Shown: positions 26,510-33,361 of the stretch, piece by piece
Layout: every line of letters starts with the position of its first letter
Numbering within the stretch: position 1 is the stretch's first letter
Assembly: GCA_002320775.1 (NCBI GenBank)
Contig: DCKY01000060.1
Span: 8,662 to 50,403, forward strand
Direction: 5' to 3'
Length of the DNA: 41,742 bases
Source of the DNA: Planctomycetes bacterium UBA1662
Lineage (GTDB): Bacteria; Planctomycetota; UBA8108
Translations under genes and position numbers: made by a program
The notes under the pieces: generated by a model
Seen by the model: the letters and a program-made list of their open reading frames with translations, nothing else
The model's database searches: none
What the model was told of the DNA's origin: nothing

Positions 26510-27547
26510 ATGACCCTCCGTATCTTTATCTACGAAGAGACCTGCGGAGGCGGCTGCGAAGATCCCCTGCCGCTGCAATTGCGCGGCGAGGGGATGGCGA
26601 TGCTCCGCGCCCTCTGCGAGGATTTCACGAAGCTCGAAAACGTAGAGCCCATCACAACCCTCGATAAGCGGATGGATCCCGGAGACCTGCCGCTTGATCC
26701 TGTCTCCATCGCCTCCCCCGGTGAGCTGACTGAATGCTTTGATGACCTTGCCGCCCAATGCGACCTCAGTCTCATCCTCGCTCCTGAGCTTGGAGGAAGA
26801 CTTGCCGAGCTCTCCAGGCGGGTCTCCTCCCTCGGAGGAAAGCTCCATGGCGGAGATCTCGAATTAATCGAGACGGCCTCCGACAAGCTCAGGCTCTACC
26901 GGCACCTGGAAACGGCCGGCCTCCCGGCTCTACCCTGCAGAGAGCTCGAACCCGGCAGAAGCTCGCGCGGAACTGTCGTTCTCAAGCCGCGCTTCGGAGC
27001 CGGCTCCCTCGAGATCTCTACCCTCGCCCCGGAGCACCCGGAGCAGGCCGGCCGCGAAGAGCTGATCGCCACCCCCCTCATAGAGGGAATGGCAGCGAGC
27101 GTGCTCTGTATTGCCGGCGGCGGTGCGATCATTCCGCTGCAACCCTGTCGACAGCGTCTCACCGATGACGGGAGGTTCGGCTACCTCGGGGGCAGCGTTC
27201 CCCTGCCCGGAACGGGTCTTGCGGAGCGAGCCATCGGGCTCTCCGTCGACGCCATCGCCAGCTTCCCGAAGGCCAGGGGATTCATCGGAGTCGACCTGGT
27301 TCTCGGAGAAAAAGCCGGAGATGACCGGATCATCGAGATCAACCCGCGCCCGACAACCTCCTACTGCGCCCTGCGAAGACGAAGCTCCGTCAACCTCGCC
27401 CGGCTCAGTCTTGACCTGCTCGATCACCGCGAGCCCGAGCTGCCGCAGTGGCCCGCCGAGCCGGAGCTTTTCGACAGCGAAGGAAACGCTGGAGGGTGGC
27501 CCGCGGGGTGGGTGAGCGCGGCGCCCGATATGGAGAAAGTATCTTGA
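26510..27547 (+). CDS. mfnD: ATP-grasp ligase, MfnD-like (OrfY), methanofuran-type cofactor synthesis
   Basis: A 345-residue cytoplasmic ATP-grasp ligase. The start at 26510 gives 'MTLRIFIYEETCGGG', the expected N-terminus of this family (COG1821). The archaeal member MfnD adds glutamate to tyramine in methanofuran synthesis. Bacterial homologues (called OrfY) sit in H4MPT-linked C1 clusters and are thought to make the glutamyl arm of the methanofuran analogue. The ATP-grasp core shows 'VVLKPRFGAGSLEIS' and the Mg-binding end 'GFIGVDLVLGEKAGDDRIIEINPRPTTSY'. Its stop overlaps the next gene's TTG start (TTGA). Whether the acceptor here is tyramine or tyrosine cannot be told. Confidence 0.78.
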   Translation: MTLRIFIYEETCGGGCEDPLPLQLRGEGMAMLRALCEDFTKLENVEPITTLDKRMDPGDLPLDPVSIASPGELTECFDDLAAQCDLSLILAPELGGRLAELSRRVSSLGGKLHGGDLELIETASDKLRLYRHLETAGLPALPCRELEPGRSSRGTVVLKPRFGAGSLEISTLAPEHPEQAGREELIATPLIEGMAASVLCIAGGGAIIPLQPCRQRLTDDGRFGYLGGSVPLPGTGLAERAIGLSVDAIASFPKARGFIGVDLVLGEKAGDDRIIEINPRPTTSYCALRRRSSVNLARLSLDLLDHREPELPQWPAEPELFDSEGNAGGWPAGWVSAAPDMEKVS

Positions 27548-28542
27548 ACGCCGCCGGGATCGATATTGGAGGCGCCAACCTCAAGGGAGCCCGCGACGAT
27601 GGCCTGGTCGCGACCAGGAGCTTCCCCCTCTGGCGCGAACGCGATGGCCTGGCCCGCGCGCTCGAAGAGCTGCTCGCCTCACTCCAGCCATTTGACCGGC
27701 TGGCGGTCACCATGACCGGCGAGCTCTGTGATTGCTATGCCGGCAAGGAGGAGGGAGTACTTCACATCCTCGCCTCCGTCGAAAAGGCCGCCGGAACCGT
27801 CCCGAGCGTATGGCTCATCGGCGGGGGACTGTCTTCCATCGAGATGGCCCGCTCAGAACCGCTCAGAGCCGCTGCCGCCAACTGGCACGCTCTGGCAACC
27901 TGGGCGGCCAGTCTTGAAGGCAACGGAGACGCCCTGCTCGTTGACGTCGGCTCGACTACAACCGATATCATCCGGCTCGCGGCCGCGGCGCCGAGCTGTG
28001 AGGGCCTGACCGATACCGAGCGCCTCCGCAGCGGCGAACTGGTCTACACGGGAGTTCGACGGACCCCTGTCTGCTCCATCCTCGAAGAAGCCGATCTTGG
28101 GGGAAAGGGCAGCCCTCTGGCCGCCGAGCACTTTGCTACCTCTCTCGATATCTGGCTCCTCCTCGGCGAGCTCAGCGAAGATCCCGCCTGCCTGTCGACC
28201 GCCGATGGCCGGCCCGCCACACGCCAACTTGCTGAAAACCGGCTCGCCCGCATGCTCTGCCTCGACCCGGGAGAGCTCCCAGAGAAAGATGCGCGCGCCC
28301 TGGCAGAACAGGCCGCCTGCGCCCAGGAGGACAAAATCTGCCGGGCTATCGGCAGGCTCATCGAAAAGCAAAAGCCCGCCGGCGCCTTCATCTCCGGCGA
28401 AGGAGAATTCCTCGCGCTCAGGGCGCTGCGGTCCCTGGGGCTGGACGATGACCGAATCATATCAATGAGCGGACTCTACGACCCGGCGGTCTCCGAGGCG
28501 GCCTGCGCCTTCGCGCTGGCCCGGCTCGCGCGGGAAGCCTGA
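27544..28542 (+). CDS. mfnF: H4MPT-linked C1-pathway protein, MfnF-like (hydantoinase/oxoprolinase-type fold)
   Basis: A 332-residue protein of the ASKHA-fold family COG1548. Archaeal MfnF joins the aminomethylfuran unit to the glutamyl-tyramine unit of methanofuran; bacterial members are the 'probable H4MPT-linked C1 transfer pathway protein' (Orf19 type). The start is the TTG at 27544, overlapping the mfnD stop by 4 bases and preceded by GGAGAAAG. It begins with 'AGIDIGGANLKGA' (phosphate-binding), then 'LAVTMTGELCDCYAGKEEGVLHI', the family signature, then 'DALLVDVGSTTTDIIRL'. The gene converges with mtdB with only 6 bases between the stops. Translational coupling to mfnD supports a shared role in the furan cofactor. 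Confidence 0.8.
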   Translation: MNAAGIDIGGANLKGARDDGLVATRSFPLWRERDGLARALEELLASLQPFDRLAVTMTGELCDCYAGKEEGVLHILASVEKAAGTVPSVWLIGGGLSSIEMARSEPLRAAAANWHALATWAASLEGNGDALLVDVGSTTTDIIRLAAAAPSCEGLTDTERLRSGELVYTGVRRTPVCSILEEADLGGKGSPLAAEHFATSLDIWLLLGELSEDPACLSTADGRPATRQLAENRLARMLCLDPGELPEKDARALAEQAACAQEDKICRAIGRLIEKQKPAGAFISGEGEFLALRALRSLGLDDDRIISMSGLYDPAVSEAACAFALARLAREA

Positions 28543-28548
28543 GAGGTT

Positions 28549-29433
28549 CTAGAAGCTCCGGCCAACCGCCAGCATCTCATCGGCATCGAGAACCCGGTCG
28601 TTTGAATCGAAGAGGCTCGATACGCAGGACCGGTGAATCTTCATCTTGATACCACCAACGCCGATCGCTCCGTAGCAGATGACTCCATCGATCTCTTCAC
28701 CCGAGACCGTCCCACCCACGCCCTCAATTCCTTCGGGCGGAACCGCGTTAAGATCGATGGCCACCCGCAGGCTCGAGCAGGCCTTGCGGGCCTCCTCGCC
28801 CAGGAGACAGACTCCCGGACCGCCGGTGGCGATGACCAGCTCGGCGCCATCCATGGCGGCGGCAAGCTCGGAAGCCTCGCCCGTAGCCGCACCGGTTATG
28901 GACTGCGAGCCCTCGACCGCGGCGCTGATTTCCCCGGCCACCTCTTGCGCCCTTTCCTGCGAGCGGGAGCCGACCACCACGTTCGCCCCGGAGGAAGCGA
29001 GCAGACGAACGACCCTGCGTCCAACGGGTCCAGTGGCGCCCAGGACCACGGCGGATTTTCCTGCGAGCGGCTCATCTCCCGCGTCGAAATGACGCATCGC
29101 GGCAACCACGGCCGCGGCGGCCGTGGTGTTGGCGCCGCTCGAATCAAGCATGACCGACACCCGGTGATTGCCGAAGAAGGTCCCCACGATCTTCTCCATG
29201 ACCTCCTCGCCCGCGGCAACCTTGCTGCCGCCGACGAAGATCGCCGTCGATTGAAGATGCTTGGCCGGCCTGGTGAAGATTGCTCCGTAGACAATGTCTA
29301 CGACGTTCTCTGGTGTCACGTCGCTGTGACAAAGAAGAACATCGACGCCGGAATCCACCGCCACCACGCTGTCAAAGGAACTCGAGCGGGAGTCCGTATC
29401 GAGCTGGAGCAGTATTTTTCGCTTCTCTGACAT
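28549..29433 (-). CDS. mtdB: Methylene-tetrahydromethanopterin dehydrogenase
   Basis: Oxidises methylene-H4MPT to methenyl-H4MPT with NAD(P)+, the second step of formaldehyde oxidation after Fae. The 294-residue protein has the N-terminal H4MPT-binding part with 'LDSSGANTTAAAAVVAAMRHF' (about 97-116), the Rossmann motif 'GATGPVGRRV' (132-141), then 'VAIDLNAVPPEGIEGVGG' and the C-terminal 'IGVGGIKMKIHRSCVSSLFDSNDRVLDADE', all MtdA/MtdB landmarks. I prefer the ATG at 29433; a GTG at 29442 is possible but its ribosome site would be too far. NAD versus NADP preference cannot be read with certainty. It lies downstream of fae on the same strand, separated by a terminator-like hairpin. Confidence 0.88.
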   Translation of the reverse strand: MSEKRKILLQLDTDSRSSSFDSVVAVDSGVDVLLCHSDVTPENVVDIVYGAIFTRPAKHLQSTAIFVGGSKVAAGEEVMEKIVGTFFGNHRVSVMLDSSGANTTAAAAVVAAMRHFDAGDEPLAGKSAVVLGATGPVGRRVVRLLASSGANVVVGSRSQERAQEVAGEISAAVEGSQSITGAATGEASELAAAMDGAELVIATGGPGVCLLGEEARKACSSLRVAIDLNAVPPEGIEGVGGTVSGEEIDGVICYGAIGVGGIKMKIHRSCVSSLFDSNDRVLDADEMLAVGRSF

Positions 29434-29439
29434 GAAAGC

Positions 29440-29498
29440 CACTCAAGAAAAGCAACTCCCCGGCGGAGGCCGCAACCGCGGCGACCGCCCGGGAGTTG
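29440..29498 (-). terminator. Terminator-like hairpin between fae and mtdB
   Basis: The 14-base arm at 29485-29498 pairs with the arm at 29453-29466 (one mismatch) across an 18-base loop. Read on the minus strand, the hairpin is followed by CTTTTCTT. It lies after the fae stop and before the mtdB start, so it may end most fae messages while letting some read through into mtdB. That would give far more Fae than MtdB. The T-run is broken by a C, so partial termination is likely. Confidence 0.55.
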
Positions 29499-29539
29499 TC
29501 GTTGACGGGAGCCTGCAGAAGGCTCCCGATAAACTGGTC

Positions 29540-30043
29540 TCAGCTATCAAGACCGGCAAAGGGGTGCTCAGCCGTTTCCCTGGCAGCGACGACCTCTTCG
29601 ACGCTCGGGGAGGCGTTCATCGCGTTGGCGATGGCATCCTTGGTGGCCTGGTAGTTGTACTCGTAGATCTTGGCATCCTCGGCGGCTTCCCAGTGAATGA
29701 ACACGCCGCAGACGATACAGAGATCTTCGGCCTGGTCAGCGGGGATCACGCCATCAGCGACGGAGTCCGCGACGGCTTTGGCGACCGCGTACTGGGCGGG
29801 GCCAAACATCTGAACAGCCTGGGTCGCGCCCTTGATCGTGACCTTGGTGATCATGACTGTGGCGGGCTTGACCGCGATATTCGGAGTCAGGACCGCGAGA
29901 AGATTCGAGTGACCGGCACTCTGGTTGGCCAGGGCATTGGCGAAAGCCGTGCCGACAGGACCATCTTTTGAACCGATAAGGAGATCGATATGGGCAATCT
30001 CATTACCATCACCAACCAACGCTTCACCAACAAACATGGACAT
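29540..30043 (-). CDS. fae: Formaldehyde-activating enzyme
   Basis: Condenses formaldehyde with tetrahydromethanopterin to methylene-H4MPT, the entry step of the pathway and a detoxification step. The 167-residue length and sequence match Fae closely from 'FVGEALVGDGNEIAHIDLLIG' through 'TKVTIKGATQAVQMFGPAQYAVAKAVADSV' to 'VCGVFIHWEAAEDAKIYEYNYQATKDAI'. The catalytic His is present (His18, equivalent to His17 of the Methylobacterium enzyme). A strong ribosome site AGGAGGG lies 4 bases before the ATG, the best in the window, which fits high expression. It is divergent from the COG2232-type ATP-grasp gene and followed by a terminator-like hairpin. Confidence 0.96.
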   Translation of the reverse strand: MSMFVGEALVGDGNEIAHIDLLIGSKDGPVGTAFANALANQSAGHSNLLAVLTPNIAVKPATVMITKVTIKGATQAVQMFGPAQYAVAKAVADSVADGVIPADQAEDLCIVCGVFIHWEAAEDAKIYEYNYQATKDAIANAMNASPSVEEVVAARETAEHPFAGLDS

Positions 30044-30062
30044 AAGACCCTCCTGGGAAACT

Positions 30063-30091
30063 AAAATAAATCTTCAGATGAGTTGTTTCAG
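30063..30091 (-). promoter_or_regulatory. Possible fae promoter
   Basis: On the minus strand CTGAAA (30091-30086) and TATTTT (30068-30063) stand 17 bases apart, each 4 of 6 to the sigma-70 consensus. They would place the transcript start only a few bases before the AGGAGGG ribosome site at 30054-30048. The divergent gap is just 89 bases, so a promoter must lie close by, but this exact pair is only a candidate. Confidence 0.25.
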
Positions 30092-30132
30092 ACTCTGTAC
30101 GAATCAAAGTTTCTACCAGAAAATCGGTCTTC

Positions 30133-31266
30133 ATGGCAACGCTTTATAACACCGAAGAAGCGGATGTGATCTGCGCCGGGGCCAGCGTGCGCAGCCTGGC
30201 ATTCTCGTGCCTGCGCGCAGGACTGCGTCCTGTGACCTGCGATCTCTTCTACGATTCCGACCTCGCCGCCCGCTGTCCGGGGGTAAAGATCGCCTCCAGC
30301 TCCTGGCCGGAGGGCATCCTGTCCACCCTCGAGCGGCTGCCCGCCCTGCCGATCATCTATTCGGGCGGCCTCGAAAACCACCCCGGGCTTGTTCGCCGCC
30401 TGCAGGACCGGCACGAGATCATCGGCAATAACGCGGAGGTCCTCGAGCGGGCTCTCGACCCCTTTACCCTCAGCGGCTTCCTCGAAGCCGCCGGGCTCAG
30501 GGTGCCGGAGACCCGAAGGGCAGGGGATGGCTCGACCTGCGAGTCCGGATGGCTCTCGAAACCCATCCGGAGCGGCGGCGGCATCGCTATAGAGTCCGCC
30601 TCGAAAGCGAAGAGCTCGCAAGATCGCTACCTGCAGCGTTTCGTTGATGGCACTCCAGCCTCCGCTCTCTTCCTTGCCGGAGAAAATGATTCGGCGCGCT
30701 CCCTGCTGCTGGGCGCCACCGAGCAGCTGATCGGGGAGAGCTGGCTTGGGGCGACGGGCTTCACCTGGTGCGGCAACCTCGGCCCCCTCAAGCTCGATGA
30801 GGAGCCCCATCGGCAGGTCGCTCTGGGCGGAGAAACCGTTGCCCGAGAGCTCTCGCTGCGGGGTCTCTTCGGCCTGGATTTCGTTCTCACGAATGACGGC
30901 CCTGTCTTCATCGAGCTCAATCCACGCTATACCGGCTCGACAGAGATCATCGAGAGATGCTGCGAATTTGATGTCATCCCGCATCACCTGACCGCCTGCC
31001 GCGATGGTGAGCTGCCTCCGGCCGCGCCCGCCGTCTCGAAAGCCTGCGCCAAGGCGATTCTCTTCGCCGAGGCGCCGCTCGAGCTGACCGCCGTCCCCGG
31101 CTGCGAAGAAGAGAGCGGCTCGTCCTTCGCCGATCTCCCTCGCCCGGGAGAAAAGATAGAGATCGGCTCCCCTGTCCTCACGATGCTGACCGCCAGGGAG
31201 GACCTGGCCAAATGCAGATCCGCCCTGAAACGGATGGCGAAGGAAACGCGCTCCAGCCTCCGGTAG
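30133..31266 (+). CDS. ATP-grasp carboligase-like protein (COG2232 type), C1-cluster associated
   Basis: A 377-residue ATP-grasp protein with no close functional assignment. The N-terminal pre-ATP-grasp domain has 'VICAGASVRSLAFSCLRAGL' and a 'CDLFYDSDLAARC' strand end. The core has 'WLSKPIRSGGG' and the metal site 'LFGLDFVLTNDGPVFIELNPRYTGSTEII'. It resembles the 'ATP-dependent carboligase related to biotin carboxylase' group (COG2232) seen in methanogens and near bacterial H4MPT genes. The reaction is unknown; amide or glutamate ligation on the pterin or furan cofactor is an inference. It is transcribed away from fae, sharing an 89-base divergent region, which ties it to C1 metabolism. It ends 3 bases before the convergent sulfatase stop. 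Confidence 0.72.
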   Translation: MATLYNTEEADVICAGASVRSLAFSCLRAGLRPVTCDLFYDSDLAARCPGVKIASSSWPEGILSTLERLPALPIIYSGGLENHPGLVRRLQDRHEIIGNNAEVLERALDPFTLSGFLEAAGLRVPETRRAGDGSTCESGWLSKPIRSGGGIAIESASKAKSSQDRYLQRFVDGTPASALFLAGENDSARSLLLGATEQLIGESWLGATGFTWCGNLGPLKLDEEPHRQVALGGETVARELSLRGLFGLDFVLTNDGPVFIELNPRYTGSTEIIERCCEFDVIPHHLTACRDGELPPAAPAVSKACAKAILFAEAPLELTAVPGCEEESGSSFADLPRPGEKIEIGSPVLTMLTAREDLAKCRSALKRMAKETRSSLR

Positions 31267-31269
31267 CGG

Positions 31270-32625
31270 TTAGTCGCGGTAATCCGCCCCGGCCAGGCTC
31301 GCCTTCGTCGACTCCCGCCATTGCTCGAGCTCTTTGCGCAGCCTTGCCGCCAGCTCAGGTTTTTCGGCCGCGAGATTTTTCTTTTCCGACGGATCGACGG
31401 CGAGATCGAAGAGCTTGTCCTTATCCTTGCCGGTGAGCTTGCTGTGCAATTTATAGCGGCCGGCGATCAGGGCCAGCTCGGCCCGGCTCTGGAAAGCGAG
31501 CGCCTTCTCCCGCTTGAAATCCTCCCCCTTGATCAGGGGCAAGAGGTTGACTCCATCGAGCGGCCTCGCCGGGTCAGGCGAGTGGATCCCCAGGGCGGCA
31601 AGCACGGTGGGGAAATAATCATGTGTCGAAGCGGTGATATCGCTCTGGCGGGCCTTCGGGATCCGGGCCGGCCATTCGAGGAGGCCGGGCACCCTGACAC
31701 CTCCCTCAAACAGGCTCCGCTTTCGGCCGCGCAGACCACCGGTGGTTCCTGGGGCTCCAGGGCCCTCTTTCTTGCCCTCAGGTCCATTGTCGCTGGTGAA
31801 CCAGAGCATCGTGTCGCGCGCCACACCGAGCTCCCGGAGCGTCGCGCGCAGACGCCCGACCTGCTCGTCCATGGCCGTCAGCGCGCCCCAATAGTGTTTC
31901 TCCTTGTCCTTTCGACCAGGGTAGAGCTTGCGGTGTTTCTCAGAGGCAAGGATGGGCAGGTGCGGGGTATGGAACCAGATCACGGCGAAGAACGGCTTCT
32001 TTATCTCTACCGCCGAGCGAATAAACGGGATGGCCCTGTCCATGATGATCTTCGAGTCATCCCCCTTCAGCGGACCCTCGAGCTTCTTTCCGTTGTGGCG
32101 GTAGCTCGCCGCGTCCGGATGCAAAGTCGCGACCTTGCGCGCCGTCGAGAACCACTCATCGAATCCGTGGTCGGAAGGCGCCGAACGGGTCTTGCCCTCG
32201 AAATCCCCGAGATGCCACTTGCCAAAATGCCCGGTGCGATAGCCGCGGCCGGAGAGGACCTCGGCGAGGGTGTGTTCCTTCTTCGGAAGGAGATAACGGG
32301 AAGGCGTCTTCGGTCCACCGGCATTGGCGTGGAGAATCCCATAGCGATAGGGATGGCGGCCGGTAAGACAGCTCCCCCTCGTGGGTGAGCAGACAGGGGA
32401 GGAGGAGTAGAACCGGTTGAAACGCAGGCCCGCCCCCGCCATGGCATCGAGATGCGGTGTCTTGAGAATCTTGTGGGCGTTATAACCGACATCACCCCAG
32501 CCCTGGTCATCCGACATCACCAGGATCACATTGGTTGATGGCTCCTCTCCCGCTATTGCAGCTGAGCACAGGGTGACTGCAAGGAGAAGCCATCCCGAGA
32601 GCTGGTATCTTATGGTTCGTCTCAT
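31270..32625 (-). CDS. Secreted type I sulfatase (arylsulfatase family)
   Basis: Hydrolyses sulfate esters, probably of a polysaccharide, outside the cytoplasm. The 451-residue protein has a signal peptide (residues 1 to about 25). Metal ligands lie in 'MSDDQGWGD' (Asp39/Asp40). The formylglycine site is Cys79 in 'CSPTRGSCLTGR', which fits C-x-P-x-R-x3-LTGR; Cys79 must be converted to formylglycine by a maturase not in this window. Further landmarks are 'GKWHLGDFEG' and 'FTSDNGPEGKKEGPG'. It is the last gene of a minus-strand run after adk (30 bases) and has no evident link to C1 metabolism. Sulfatases are abundant in planctomycetes. Confidence 0.92.
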   Translation of the reverse strand: MRRTIRYQLSGWLLLAVTLCSAAIAGEEPSTNVILVMSDDQGWGDVGYNAHKILKTPHLDAMAGAGLRFNRFYSSSPVCSPTRGSCLTGRHPYRYGILHANAGGPKTPSRYLLPKKEHTLAEVLSGRGYRTGHFGKWHLGDFEGKTRSAPSDHGFDEWFSTARKVATLHPDAASYRHNGKKLEGPLKGDDSKIIMDRAIPFIRSAVEIKKPFFAVIWFHTPHLPILASEKHRKLYPGRKDKEKHYWGALTAMDEQVGRLRATLRELGVARDTMLWFTSDNGPEGKKEGPGAPGTTGGLRGRKRSLFEGGVRVPGLLEWPARIPKARQSDITASTHDYFPTVLAALGIHSPDPARPLDGVNLLPLIKGEDFKREKALAFQSRAELALIAGRYKLHSKLTGKDKDKLFDLAVDPSEKKNLAAEKPELAARLRKELEQWRESTKASLAGADYRD

Positions 32626-32655
32626 AGCCCGCGAATTACGCCATAGAGGGCGCGC

Positions 32656-33273
32656 TCAGGAAGGCCCCCCGAAGTGCGCGTTCTGTACCGGGGTCACCTT
32701 CTCGAGAACCGCGGTAAGCACCTCGGATGGACTCTGGGTGGCATCGACCTCGATGATGTTCTCGGACGGGTAGAAGGCGAGGAGCGGACGGGACTCCTCC
32801 TCGTAGATATCCCAACGATGGCGAATGACCTCTTCGCGCGCATCGTCGGCGCGGTTTTCCTTCAGGGCGCGGCGCCTGAGACGCTCGATCATCTTCTCCT
32901 TGTCGGAACAGACGAGATGCACAACCTTCAGCACCTCGATATGAGAGGTGAGCAGCTCGGCCTGCTCGGCATTGCGGGGAATTCCATCGAGAACGAGCAG
33001 GTCGGTATTGGGCTTGTAGTCGTTGAGAACCTTCCGCGCGTTCATGTTCTCCTGCCAGAGCTCTACGGTGATGTCGTCAGGTACGAGGTCTCCGCGCGAG
33101 GTGTACTCGCAGATCTTCTGGCCCAGCTCGGAGTTGATATTGATGGTGCGGAAAACATCGCCGCAGGAGAGGTGAAAGAAACCCGGGATCGAGCCAAGGA
33201 TCTTGCCCTGGGTTCCCTTGCCGGCGCCGGGAGCGCCGCAGAGAAGTACTGTCTTGTAGAGTTCAGGTGGCAT
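32656..33273 (-). CDS. adk: Adenylate kinase-family nucleoside monophosphate kinase, short LID
   Basis: Interconverts ATP + AMP and 2 ADP in the cytoplasm. The 205-residue protein has P-loop 'GAPGAGKGTQ' (13-22), an NMP-binding 'SCGDVFR', and 'LVLDGIPRNAEQAELL', where most family members have 'DGFPR'. The LID is short, with 'RRALKENRADD' followed directly by 'RHRWDIYEEESRPLLAFY' and no zinc-binding Cys set. This places it with the short-type kinases. Substitutions in the NMP site leave some room for a UMP/CMP-like preference. A ribosome site AGGAAG precedes the ATG by 6 bases and a promoter candidate lies just upstream. It lies between the permease and sulfatase genes on the minus strand. Confidence 0.85.
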   Translation of the reverse strand: MPPELYKTVLLCGAPGAGKGTQGKILGSIPGFFHLSCGDVFRTININSELGQKICEYTSRGDLVPDDITVELWQENMNARKVLNDYKPNTDLLVLDGIPRNAEQAELLTSHIEVLKVVHLVCSDKEKMIERLRRRALKENRADDAREEVIRHRWDIYEEESRPLLAFYPSENIIEVDATQSPSEVLTAVLEKVTPVQNAHFGGPS

Positions 33274-33315
33274 GAGCGTCTTCCTGTGTCGTTCCGGTTA
33301 GAAGGCGAAACCGCG

Positions 33316-33357
33316 ATTTTACACCGTATTGACGGAAAGTTAATACCTTATCAATAC
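33316..33357 (-). promoter_or_regulatory. Candidate adk promoter with overlapping dyad
   Basis: On the minus strand TTAACT (33343-33338) and TAAAAT (33321-33316) are 16 bases apart and match sigma-70 at 4 and 5 of 6 positions. A dyad GTATTGA (33326-33332) / TCAATAC (33351-33357) spans the -35 region, as an operator might. The stretch is clearly A/T-richer than its surroundings. No regulator is known. Confidence 0.4.
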
Positions 33358-33361
33358 CGCT

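Noticed and set aside
28633..29971. Plus-strand frames opposite mtdB and fae
   Set aside because: Both lie entirely opposite highly conserved C1 enzymes, and their proteins are composition-biased.
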